The notes under the pieces were generated by a model. It was not told the origin of the DNA. It searched no databases and was given only the letters and a program-made list of their open reading frames with translations. The translations under genes were made by a program, and so were the position numbers. Positions 1 through 7,442 of a stretch of DNA of 64,000 bases are shown here, one piece after another (the first letter of the stretch is position 1; each line of letters opens with the position of its first letter). This stretch comes from Fertoeibacter niger (GTDB taxonomy: Bacteria; Pseudomonadota; Alphaproteobacteria; Rhodobacterales; Rhodobacteraceae), in assembly GCF_009380135.2 (NCBI RefSeq), contig NZ_WHUT02000007.1, forward strand, positions 124,001-188,000. Reading direction: 5' to 3'.

Positions 1-1
1 G

Positions 2-349
2 ATGATGATGTCGGCGGCGCTGCTGGGCCCCGAGGATGTGGCGGTGGTGTTTTCGCATTCCGGCAAGACCACCGCGGTGCTGGAACCGTTGGAGCTGGCC
101 CGCAAGAATGGCGCGCGCACCATCGCGGTGACGAACTACGACGACAGCCCCACCGCACGGATCGCCGATCTGGTGCTGTGTTCCACCGCACAGAACTCGC
201 CCCTTCTGGGTGAAAATGCCACGGCCCGCATCGCGCAGCTGAACATCCTTGATGCGCTGTTCGTGGCAACTGCGCAGCGCGACCGCAAGGCCGCCGAGGC
301 GAACATGGAGCGCACGATGCGCGCCGTCGCCTCCAAACGCAAACCATAG
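2..349 (+). CDS. RpiR/MurR-family transcriptional regulator, C-terminal SIS domain (partial)
   Basis: The frame is already open at the window edge, so only the last 115 residues or so are present. They form the second half of a SIS (sugar isomerase) domain. The visible part has a strand ending in VFSHSGKT, the conserved phosphosugar-binding loop, then a helix and the AVTN strand, as in RpiR/MurR regulators. In that family an N-terminal helix-turn-helix precedes the SIS domain, which senses a sugar phosphate. The helix-turn-helix would lie upstream of the window. The ribokinase-like gene follows about 10 bases downstream, so the two are probably co-transcribed and the regulator may sense that kinase's product. 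A stand-alone SIS isomerase cannot be excluded. Confidence 0.75.
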   Translation: MMMSAALLGPEDVAVVFSHSGKTTAVLEPLELARKNGARTIAVTNYDDSPTARIADLVLCSTAQNSPLLGENATARIAQLNILDALFVATAQRDRKAAEANMERTMRAVASKRKP

Positions 350-359
350 GGACATGCCG

Positions 360-1211
360 ATGCCTACCGTCCTTGTCTGCGGCAGCCTGCACCATGACAT
401 CATGGTTGCCGCCCCCAGCCTGCCGCGCCGCGATGAAACCATGGTGGGCACCGGCTGGTTCGCCAAATTCGGCGGCAAGGGCGGCAATCAGGCGGTGGCA
501 GCGGCGCGCGGCGGTGCGTGTCGCATGCTGGGCGCGGTGGGGGATGACGGGTTCGGGGCCTTCATGCGCGCGGGGTTGCAGGCGGGCGGGGTGCAGGATT
601 GCGTGCAGGTGGTTGCGGGCTTGGGCACAGGCATCAGCGTGGCGATCAGCGAGCCTTCGGGTGACTACGCGGCCATCATCGTGTCCGGGGCCAATCTGGC
701 GGTGGATCACGCGCCTTTGACCGGGGATGCGCTGTGGCAGGATGTGACGGTGCTGCTGTTGCAAAACGAGGTGCCCGAGGTGCTGAACCTTGCGGCGGCG
801 CGGGCCGCACGGGCGCGCGGCGTGACTGTGGTGCTGAACGCTGCACCCGCCCGGGCGCTGGGGGCCGATTTTGCCGCATTGGTTGATGTGCTGGTGGTGA
901 ACGCGGTGGAGGCCGAGATGATGGGCACCGCGCCCGTCACCGATCTGGACAGTGCCGCCACGGCCGCCGAAACGCTGGCAGCCCGGTTCAGCGCAGTGGT
1001 GGTGACAGCAGGCGGCGCAGGGCTGGCAGCCTGGTCGGCGCTGGACGAGGCATTCACCATCCCCGCGACGCCAGTCGCCGTGCAAAGCACCCATGGCGCT
1101 GGCGACATGTTCACCGGCACGCTGGCGGCGGCGTTGGCGCAGGGTGAAACGCTGCAATCGGCCTGCCAGAAAGGCAGCAATGCCGCCGCCGCCCATGTGG
1201 CGGGCCGATAG
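360..1211 (+). CDS. rbsK: Ribokinase-like PfkB-family sugar kinase
   Basis: A 283-residue PfkB-family kinase that would phosphorylate a free sugar such as ribose with ATP in the cytoplasm. The N-terminal family signature GGKGGNQ lies at residues 38-44. The C-terminal motif GAGD lies at about 246-249, with the Asp as catalytic base, followed by the MFTG anion-hole helix. The ATG at 360 is preferred over the one at 354 because the AGGGA at 348-352 is correctly spaced only for the second. It follows the RpiR-type regulator with almost no gap and converges on the dehydratase gene. The family assignment is secure. Ribose is the usual substrate, but deoxyribose or another sugar is possible, so the symbol is provisional. 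Confidence 0.8.
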   Translation: MPTVLVCGSLHHDIMVAAPSLPRRDETMVGTGWFAKFGGKGGNQAVAAARGGACRMLGAVGDDGFGAFMRAGLQAGGVQDCVQVVAGLGTGISVAISEPSGDYAAIIVSGANLAVDHAPLTGDALWQDVTVLLLQNEVPEVLNLAAARAARARGVTVVLNAAPARALGADFAALVDVLVVNAVEAEMMGTAPVTDLDSAATAAETLAARFSAVVVTAGGAGLAAWSALDEAFTIPATPVAVQSTHGAGDMFTGTLAAALAQGETLQSACQKGSNAAAAHVAGR

Positions 1212-1235
1212 GGCCTTGCGGGATCAGCCGCTTAT

Positions 1236-1289
1236 CAGCCCTGCCGGGCATCGTCGCTTTGCCGCAACGCGGAACGCCCGGCGGGGCTG
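1236..1289. terminator. Long hairpin between convergent genes
   Basis: Bases 1236-1249 and 1276-1289 form a 14-bp stem with one G-T wobble and a 26-base loop. It lies in the 106-base gap between the kinase stop and the end of the dehydratase gene. There is no T-run on either side, so it may be an RNA-stabilising or Rho-assisted structure rather than a classic intrinsic terminator. Confidence 0.45.
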
Positions 1290-1317
1290 ACGAGCGGCCG
1301 TTGCGAACCCTCTTGCG

Positions 1318-2859
1318 CTACATCACCGCGCCCATCTGCCAGGGCACGAATTCGGCCCCGCCAAAGCCCAGTTCCTCGGATTTCGTCTGCTCTCCCGAGG
1401 CCACGCGGATGAACAACTCAAAAATCTCGCGCGCCTTGGCCTCGATCGTCACCCCGTCGATGATGTCACCACAGTTCACGTCCATATCCTCGGACATGCG
1501 GCCATACATTTCCGAGTTGGTTGCCAGCTTGATGCAGGGCGTGGGTTTGTAGCCCGAAACCGAACCCCGCCCGGTGGTAAAGGCAATCAGATTGGCCCCC
1601 GAGGCGATTTGCCCGGTGACGGAACAGGGGTCATACCCCGGGCTGTCCATGAACACGAACCCGCGTTCGGTAATCGGTTCGGCGAATTTATACACCTGTG
1701 TCAGCGGGGCCGTGCCGCCCTTGGCCACCGCACCCAGCGATTTTTCAAGGATCGTGGTCAGCCCGCCTTTCTTGTTGCCGGGCGAAGGGTTGTTGTCCAT
1801 CTCGCCGCCGTTTCTTGCGGTGTAATCCTCCCACCACCGGATCCGCTCGACGATCTTGGCACCCACTTCGGGCGTCACCGCGCGGCGGGTCAGCAGATGC
1901 TCGGCCCCATAGATTTCAGAGGTTTCCGACAGGATCGTCGTGCCACCATGTGCCACCAGCAGGTCGGATGCCGCCCCCAGCGCCGGGTTGGCCGTGATGC
2001 CGGAATAGCCGTCTGACCCGCCGCATTGCATGCCGATCATCAGATGCTGCAACCCCGCAGGCTGGCGCTGCACCCGGTTGGCCACCTCGGCCATTTCGCG
2101 CAAAACCGCCACGCCACGCTCTATGGTCTTGCGGGTGCCGCCGGTCTGCTGGATCGTCATATAGCGGAAATTGCCGTCGCCCCGCATGCGCCCCGTGCCG
2201 ATCAGATCGGGGATCTGCATCACCTCACACCCCAGCCCCACCAGCAAAATCCCGCCAAAGTTGGGGTTGCGCGCATAGCCCTGCAAGGTGCGGAACAGCG
2301 TGGCATAGCCCTCGTCCTTGCCCGACATGCCGCAGCCTGACCCGTGCACGATGGGCACCACGCCATCGACATGCGGAAAATCCGCCAGCCATCCCTGCCG
2401 TTCCACCGCCTCGGCAATGAACCGCGCCACTGATCCTGAACAGTTCACCGAAGTGAGGATGCCCAGATAGTTGCGCGTGCCCACCTGCCCGTCATCGCGC
2501 GGATAGCCCATGAAATACCGGGGGCCGTCTATGGCGGGCAAGGGCCGCAGATCGGATGAAAACGCATAATCCTGATCATGCGCGCCCATGCCCAGATTGT
2601 GCACATGCACATGATCCCCCGCCGCGACCGGCAGCGTGGCCACACCGATGATCTGTCCATAGCGGATCACCTGAGCGCCCTGCACAATCGGCGCGCAGGC
2701 GATCTTGTGGCCGCGCGGAACCGCCTGCAAAAGCGGCGCGCCGATCTGGGGCAGCAGCGTGCCTGCTGACAGGTCTTGCAAGGCGATGATAACATTGTCA
2801 TGCGGATGCAGACGGATCACCGCGGGCTTTGCGGAATCAAGTGTCGGTGCGGGGGCCAT
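1318..2859 (-). CDS. UxaA/GarD-family altronate (sugar-acid) dehydratase
   Basis: A 513-residue protein with the full-length architecture of altronate/galactarate dehydratases. A SAF domain at about residues 15-95 is rich in His near HVHVHNLGMG. The large C-terminal UxaA domain follows, with motifs VGTRNYLGI, HGSGCGM and the conserved Cys of MQCGGSDGYSG. These enzymes remove water from an aldonate or aldarate to give a 2-keto-3-deoxy acid, using iron. The start is supported by GGAG six bases before the ATG. It is divergent from the GntR gene, whose operator-like palindrome lies in the shared promoter. The acid substrate cannot be read from sequence. With the neighbouring aldose-dehydrogenase-like reductase, an oxidative sugar pathway is a reasonable inference. 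Confidence 0.8.
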   Translation of the reverse strand: MAPAPTLDSAKPAVIRLHPHDNVIIALQDLSAGTLLPQIGAPLLQAVPRGHKIACAPIVQGAQVIRYGQIIGVATLPVAAGDHVHVHNLGMGAHDQDYAFSSDLRPLPAIDGPRYFMGYPRDDGQVGTRNYLGILTSVNCSGSVARFIAEAVERQGWLADFPHVDGVVPIVHGSGCGMSGKDEGYATLFRTLQGYARNPNFGGILLVGLGCEVMQIPDLIGTGRMRGDGNFRYMTIQQTGGTRKTIERGVAVLREMAEVANRVQRQPAGLQHLMIGMQCGGSDGYSGITANPALGAASDLLVAHGGTTILSETSEIYGAEHLLTRRAVTPEVGAKIVERIRWWEDYTARNGGEMDNNPSPGNKKGGLTTILEKSLGAVAKGGTAPLTQVYKFAEPITERGFVFMDSPGYDPCSVTGQIASGANLIAFTTGRGSVSGYKPTPCIKLATNSEMYGRMSEDMDVNCGDIIDGVTIEAKAREIFELFIRVASGEQTKSEELGFGGAEFVPWQMGAVM

Positions 2860-2926
2860 GGCCGTCTCCGTTACAATCGGTGCCGCGCGCGTGTGGGAGG
2901 GTGGCTTGACAGCGCGGCGGCCTTAG

Positions 2927-2944
2927 CTAACATGTTAGTATGCT
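2927..2944. promoter_or_regulatory. Probable GntR operator at the dehydratase/gntR divergent promoter
   Basis: A perfect 12-bp palindrome, CTAACATGTTAG, occupies 2927-2938. Overlapping it at 2930-2944 is ACATGTTAGTATGCT, which matches 13 of 15 bases of a second site at 4761-4775. The site touches the GntR start codon, which would suit autorepression together with control of the divergent dehydratase. Confidence 0.55.
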
Positions 2945-3674
2945 ACAAGCAACAGACCAGCCTCTGCAAGCTGTATCAGCCCCGCGCCGCCCGCTGCGCG
3001 GACTTGACCTGTTTCCAGGGTCATTGGCCAACAAGGTCTATCTGTCGCTGAAAGATGCGATCCTGACATTGACCTTCCGCCCCGGCGAGATCCTGCGCAA
3101 GCCCGAGATTTGCAGCGAGCTGGGCGTGTCGCGCTCGCCCGTGGCCGAGGCTGTGGCACGGCTGGCCGCCGAGGGGCTGGTGGATGTCGTGCCGCAGGCC
3201 GGCACATTCGTGGCGCGGTTTTCGATGGATGAGATCCGCGAAGGAGCCTTTCTGCGCGAGGCGCTGGAACTGGCGGCGGTGGAGCAGGTGGCGACCACCA
3301 TCACCGAAGACCAGCTTGTATTGCTGCGCCGCAACCTGCGGGTGCAAGAGGCGCTGGTGCAGGATGGCGATACCGAGGGGTTCTACGAACTCGACGGGCA
3401 AATGCACGAGCTGATGCTGTCGTTCACCGGCTTTCGTCGGCTGGCGCTGCTGGCTGAAACCACATGGGTCCATGTGAACCGTGCGCGGCGGCTGATCCTG
3501 CCCGCGCCAGGCAGGGTGGCGGCGACACTTGCCGAGCATCAGGCCATGGTCGCGGCGCTGGAGGCGCGCGATCCGGCTCTGGCCCGGGCCGCGACCCGCT
3601 ATCACCTGCGGCAGTTGATCACCTTTCTGGAACCGCTGGCCGACGCCCGCCCCGACCTGTTCCGGCAGGGCTGA
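2940..3674 (+). CDS. GntR-family (FadR/FCD subfamily) transcriptional regulator
   Basis: A 244-residue regulator. The N-terminal winged helix at about residues 25-95 contains KVYLSLKDAIL and the recognition helix around SELGVSRSPVAEAVARL. The C-terminal all-helical FCD ligand domain spans about 110-235 with the expected Asp and His residues (for example ELDGQMHELML). FCD members of this type usually bind sugar acids or other carboxylates and repress catabolic genes. It sits between the dehydratase and the reductase/ABC genes and has operator-like copies at both promoters, so it is the likely local controller. No Shine-Dalgarno sequence is visible before the ATG at 2940. A leaderless or slightly later start is possible. 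Confidence 0.85.
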   Translation: MLQATDQPLQAVSAPRRPLRGLDLFPGSLANKVYLSLKDAILTLTFRPGEILRKPEICSELGVSRSPVAEAVARLAAEGLVDVVPQAGTFVARFSMDEIREGAFLREALELAAVEQVATTITEDQLVLLRRNLRVQEALVQDGDTEGFYELDGQMHELMLSFTGFRRLALLAETTWVHVNRARRLILPAPGRVAATLAEHQAMVAALEARDPALARAATRYHLRQLITFLEPLADARPDLFRQG

Positions 3675-3711
3675 ACGGCGCGCAAAGCCATCGGCAGGGT
3701 GAAATGGCCGA

Positions 3712-4740
3712 TCACGAGACCGGCGCATCGGCCCGCAAAAGGCCCGCAGCCTTCAACGCGGCCCAAAGCTCCGACGGAATCCTTGCCCGTGACGCCGCCA
3801 CATTCGACGCCATTTCCGCCAGACCCTGCCCCCCCGGGATCACCGACACCACCGCCGGATGCCGCAGCGCGAACTGGAATGCGGCATCCACCATCCGCAC
3901 CGCGTGCCCTGCGCAGACCGCCTCGATCCGCGCCACACGGTCCAGCACTTCCGGCGGGGCCAGATCATAGTTGAAAAAAGCACCGGGCCGTGGCCCCGTC
4001 GCCAGAATGCCCGAGTTGTAGGGCCCGCCGATCACGATGCCGATGCCCCGCGCCTGCGCCATGGGCAGAAACGTTTCCAGCGCCGCCTGTTCCAGCAGCG
4101 TATACCGCCCGGCCAGCAGGAACAGATCGAAGTCGCCGCGTTCGGTAAGCCATTGGCAGGGCTGCCATTCGTTGACCCCGGCCCCAAAGGCCTTGATCAC
4201 CCCCTGATCGCGCAGCGCCTGCAAGGCGCGATAGCCGCCCGCCATGAACTCGGCCAGCCGTGCATCCAAAGCGCCCTGGCTCTTGTGGTTGAACACATCC
4301 AGATCATGCGCGAACAGCACATCCAGCCGGTCAAGCCCCAGCCTTTCCAGCGAAAACTCGACCGAACGCAGCGTGCCGTCATAGCTGAAATCATAGACCT
4401 CCTGCCTTGCGGGCACGTCAAAGAACTTGCCGATGCAGTCGCGGCTTTCCGGCGCACAGACCTGCAGCAGACGCCCGATCTTGGTCGAGATCACGTATTC
4501 ATCGCGCGGCTTGCCACGCAGAAAGCGGTTCAGCCGGGTTTCCGACAGGCCCAGACCATACAGCGGCGCGGTGTCGAAATAGCGCACCCCCGCATCCCAG
4601 GCGGCCTGCAACACCGCATCGGCCTCAGTATCGCTGATCGCGCGGTAAAGGTTGCCGATCGGGGCCGCGCCAAAGCCCAGTTCGGTGAATGTCAGCCCGC
4701 CGTTGCCGATCCTGTCCCAGTGCCGCGTCTTCAATTGCAT
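3712..4740 (-). CDS. Aldo/keto reductase, aldose 1-dehydrogenase-like
   Basis: A 342-residue aldo/keto reductase. Catalytic residues appear in order: FDTAPLYGLGLSE (Asp and the catalytic Tyr), the Lys of VISTKIGRLL, and a His in VLFAHDLD. A C-terminal segment with VIPGG contributes to NAD(P) binding. It most resembles the D-threo-aldose/L-fucose 1-dehydrogenase and pyridoxal 4-dehydrogenase subgroup, which oxidises a sugar to its lactone. The ATG at 4740 is chosen because GGAGG lies five bases upstream; earlier in-frame ATGs run into the operator. It is divergent from the sugar ABC genes and shares their control region. A role in oxidising the imported sugar before the dehydratase is inferred. 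Confidence 0.8.
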   Translation of the reverse strand: MQLKTRHWDRIGNGGLTFTELGFGAAPIGNLYRAISDTEADAVLQAAWDAGVRYFDTAPLYGLGLSETRLNRFLRGKPRDEYVISTKIGRLLQVCAPESRDCIGKFFDVPARQEVYDFSYDGTLRSVEFSLERLGLDRLDVLFAHDLDVFNHKSQGALDARLAEFMAGGYRALQALRDQGVIKAFGAGVNEWQPCQWLTERGDFDLFLLAGRYTLLEQAALETFLPMAQARGIGIVIGGPYNSGILATGPRPGAFFNYDLAPPEVLDRVARIEAVCAGHAVRMVDAAFQFALRHPAVVSVIPGGQGLAEMASNVAASRARIPSELWAALKAAGLLRADAPVS

Positions 4741-4760
4741 CTGCGCCTCCATCCTGACTG

Positions 4761-4775
4761 ACATGCTAGTATGTT
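4761..4775. promoter_or_regulatory. Second copy of the GntR-type operator motif
   Basis: ACATGCTAGTATGTT here matches 13 of 15 bases of the site at 2930-2944 and has the same CAT-6-ATG symmetry around a central TA. It lies 20 bases upstream of the reductase start and about 120 bases before the ABC ATPase start. It could serve both divergent promoters. Confidence 0.55.
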
Positions 4776-4894
4776 TTCCCACGGCCTGCACCTGCTTCGG
4801 GGCTGCGCGGCGGAAAAATCGGCGGGCCTGGCCGCTTGCCTGCGCAACGCCGCTCGGTCATGGTCGGGCGGGGCCGCGACGGGGGAAATCTGGC

Positions 4895-6397
4895 ATGCCG
4901 CATCTGGCCCTGACCGGGCTGAAAAAGACCTATGGCGCGGCCCGGGCGCTGAACGGTGCCGCGCTGGACCTGCGCGGCGGCGAGGTGCATGCCCTGATGG
5001 GTGAAAACGGCGCGGGCAAAAGCACGCTGATCCGCCTGCTGGCCGGGCTGGAGCGCCCCGATTCCGGGGTGATTGCGCTGGACGGCACACCTCTGCGCCT
5101 TGGCAACCCCGCCGAGGCCCAGGCGGCGGGATTGCGTTTCCTGCATCAGGAGTTGCAGATTTTCCCCGGGCTGTCGGTGGCGGAAAACATGTTCGCCGGG
5201 CGGGCCTACCCGTTGCGGGCGGGGTTGGTGCATTGGCGGGCACTGCGCACGGCGGCGGCAGAGGCGCTGCACCGGCTGGATGTCACGCATATCCGCCCGC
5301 AGGCGGCGATGGATGCGCTGGGGCCGGGCGATCAGATGCTGGTGCGCATCGCGGCTACGCTGCTGCCGGGTGCCAGCACCCCCTGGGCCTATGTGATGGA
5401 TGAACCCACCGCCGCACTGACCGGGGCCGAGGCCGAGCGGCTGTTTGCCGCCATCGCGGGCCTGAGGGCGCGGGGTGCGGCGGTACTTTATGTCTCGCAC
5501 CGCATGGACGAGGTGTTGCGGCTGGCCGACCGGGTGACGGTGCTGCGCGACGGCGCACATGTATCCACCCGCGCCATCGCCGATACCGGGCAGGCCCGCA
5601 TCATCGCCGAGATGACGGGGCGCGAGATGCGCGATCTTTACCCGCCGCGTGGCACGGCCACGGGGACGGTGGTGCTGGATGTCGCGGGGCTGGCCGCAGG
5701 TGCGCTGCATGACGCCGCTTTCACCCTGCGCGCGGGTGAGGTGCTGGGTCTGGCGGGGCTGTCAGGATCAGGGCGCAATGATCTGCTCAAGGCGCTGATC
5801 GGCGCGGTGCCGCGTCGGGGCCGGGTGACGCTGGATGGTGCGCCACTGGGCGATACGCCCGCCGCCTGCTGGGCGCAGGGCATGGCCTATGTGCCCCGCG
5901 AACGCCGGGCCGAGGGCGTGATGCTGGGCCGCGCCTTGGGTGAGACTGTGGCGTTGCCGCATCTGTCGCGGCTGTCGCGCGGTGGCTTCGTGAACCGGCG
6001 GGCCGAGGGCGCGCAGGTGAACACGCTGGCCGCGCAGGTGCGGCTGAAGGCCAGCGGCGCGGCACAGCCCTGCGGGCAGCTTAGCGGCGGCAACCAGCAA
6101 AAGGTGCTGTTCGCCCGCGCGCTGGCGGGCCGCCCCCGGGTGCTGCTGCTGGACGAACCCACGCGCGGCGTGGATGTGGGCGCAAGATTCGACATTTACG
6201 GGCTGATCCGCGACGCGGCAGGCACAGGGGCGGCTGTGCTGGTGGCCTCATCCGACCTGCCCGAACTGATCGGCCTCTGCGACCGTATCGCCATCTTGCA
6301 GGCGGGGCATCTGACGGGCATCACCCCGGCGGCAGGCCTGACCGAGGCCGCATTGCTGGCCCGCTGCTATGGCGACACCCCATCAAAGGACATCTGA
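4895..6397 (+). CDS. Sugar ABC transporter ATP-binding protein (RbsA/MglA type, two ATPase domains)
   Basis: A 500-residue fused double ATPase of the carbohydrate-uptake-2 class that energises sugar import at the inner membrane. The first domain has an intact Walker A, GENGAGKST, at residues 36-44 and Walker B at VMDEPTAALT. Its signature is degenerate (LGPGDQ), as is common in this class. The second domain has a weakened Walker A (GSGRND) but a clear signature LSGGNQQKV and Walker B LLLDEPTRGVDVG. The start at 4895 gives the family's usual length. The permease begins immediately after its stop codon. No periplasmic binding protein is adjacent, so the substrate is not given by context beyond a sugar. 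Confidence 0.9.
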   Translation: MPHLALTGLKKTYGAARALNGAALDLRGGEVHALMGENGAGKSTLIRLLAGLERPDSGVIALDGTPLRLGNPAEAQAAGLRFLHQELQIFPGLSVAENMFAGRAYPLRAGLVHWRALRTAAAEALHRLDVTHIRPQAAMDALGPGDQMLVRIAATLLPGASTPWAYVMDEPTAALTGAEAERLFAAIAGLRARGAAVLYVSHRMDEVLRLADRVTVLRDGAHVSTRAIADTGQARIIAEMTGREMRDLYPPRGTATGTVVLDVAGLAAGALHDAAFTLRAGEVLGLAGLSGSGRNDLLKALIGAVPRRGRVTLDGAPLGDTPAACWAQGMAYVPRERRAEGVMLGRALGETVALPHLSRLSRGGFVNRRAEGAQVNTLAAQVRLKASGAAQPCGQLSGGNQQKVLFARALAGRPRVLLLDEPTRGVDVGARFDIYGLIRDAAGTGAAVLVASSDLPELIGLCDRIAILQAGHLTGITPAAGLTEAALLARCYGDTPSKDI

Positions 6398-7369
6398 ATG
6401 GCCCAGACCCTGCGCCGCTATGGCACGCTGATCGGCATGCTGGCCATCGTGCTGTTCTTCTGGGCCATGCTGCCCGACACTTTCATGACCGCGCGCAACC
6501 TTATCAACATCAGCCAGCAGATTTCCATGCTGACGGTGGTGGCGGTGGCCATGACCGTGGTGATGGTGATGGGCGATTTCGACCTGTCTGTGGGGTCAAT
6601 GGCCAGTCTTGCGGGCGTGGTGGCAGCGGTGCTGTTTACCCATGACTGGCCCTTGTGGGCCGGCCTTGTGGCGGCGCTGGCGGTGGGGCTGCTGGGCGGT
6701 TTGATCAACGGGGTTCTGATCAGCCTGATCGGCATCCTGCCCTTTGTCGCCACGCTGGCCACGCTGACCATGTTCAGCGGTGCGGCTTTCATGGTGTCGG
6801 GCGGCAAGACCATCTTTGGCCGTGACATCCCGGCGGCGTTTTCGGATTTTGCGCGCGGCGGGCTGTCCCTGGGGCAGCTTGACGGACGCGCGCTGCTGCT
6901 GCCGTGGCTGACGCTGCTGGCGCTGGCGGTGGCGGCGCTGGTCTGGGTGCTGCTGGAACAGACCACCTATGGCCGCCGCCTTTATGCCATCGGTGCCAAC
7001 CCCGAGGCGGCACGTCTGGCCGGGGTGCGGGTCACGCGGCTGCGGCTGTCGGCCTTTGTGTTCACCGGGGCCGGGGCGGCGCTGGCCGGGCTGATGTATG
7101 CCGCGCGCGTGGCATCCGCCAACCCCACGCAAGGGTCGGGGCTGATGCTGACGGCGATTGCTGCGGTGTTTCTGGGCATGACCGTTTCGGAAAACGGCCA
7201 GCCGCGCGTGCTGGCCACGTTGGCGGGGGTGGCCGTGCTGGGGGTGATGGACAACGGCCTGACCCAGTTGCAGGTCGACAGTTATGTGCGCGAGGTGCTG
7301 GTGGGTCTGATCATCGTGCTGGCGGTGTCAATCTCGGCGCTGGGGCGCAGGGCCGTGGGCGGGCGCTAG
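6398..7369 (+). CDS. Sugar ABC transporter permease (RbsC type)
   Basis: A 323-residue, very hydrophobic protein with about eight to ten membrane segments. It belongs to the BPD_transp_2 family, the permease of RbsA-type importers. Diagnostic stretches are GDFDLSVGSMASLAG near residue 60 and YAIGANPEAARLAGVRV near residue 195, the cytoplasmic loop that contacts the ATPase. The ATG directly follows the ATPase stop, so translation is coupled. Only one permease gene is present. Transporters of this class normally use a homodimer or a pair of permeases plus a binding protein. The gene ends just before a strong bidirectional terminator. Confidence 0.9.
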   Translation: MAQTLRRYGTLIGMLAIVLFFWAMLPDTFMTARNLINISQQISMLTVVAVAMTVVMVMGDFDLSVGSMASLAGVVAAVLFTHDWPLWAGLVAALAVGLLGGLINGVLISLIGILPFVATLATLTMFSGAAFMVSGGKTIFGRDIPAAFSDFARGGLSLGQLDGRALLLPWLTLLALAVAALVWVLLEQTTYGRRLYAIGANPEAARLAGVRVTRLRLSAFVFTGAGAALAGLMYAARVASANPTQGSGLMLTAIAAVFLGMTVSENGQPRVLATLAGVAVLGVMDNGLTQLQVDSYVREVLVGLIIVLAVSISALGRRAVGGR

Positions 7370-7389
7370 GCCATCGTCGGGCAAACGCG

Positions 7390-7425
7390 AAAGCCCCCGC
7401 CGCAGATGGCTGCGACGGGGGCTTT
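7390..7425. terminator. Bidirectional intrinsic terminator
   Basis: A 16-bp inverted repeat (7390-7405 with 7410-7425, one mismatch, loop ATGG) carries AAA on one side and TTT on the other. It separates the convergent permease and RND pump genes and can serve both. Confidence 0.8.
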
Positions 7426-7442
7426 GCGCGCAACTGGCATGT

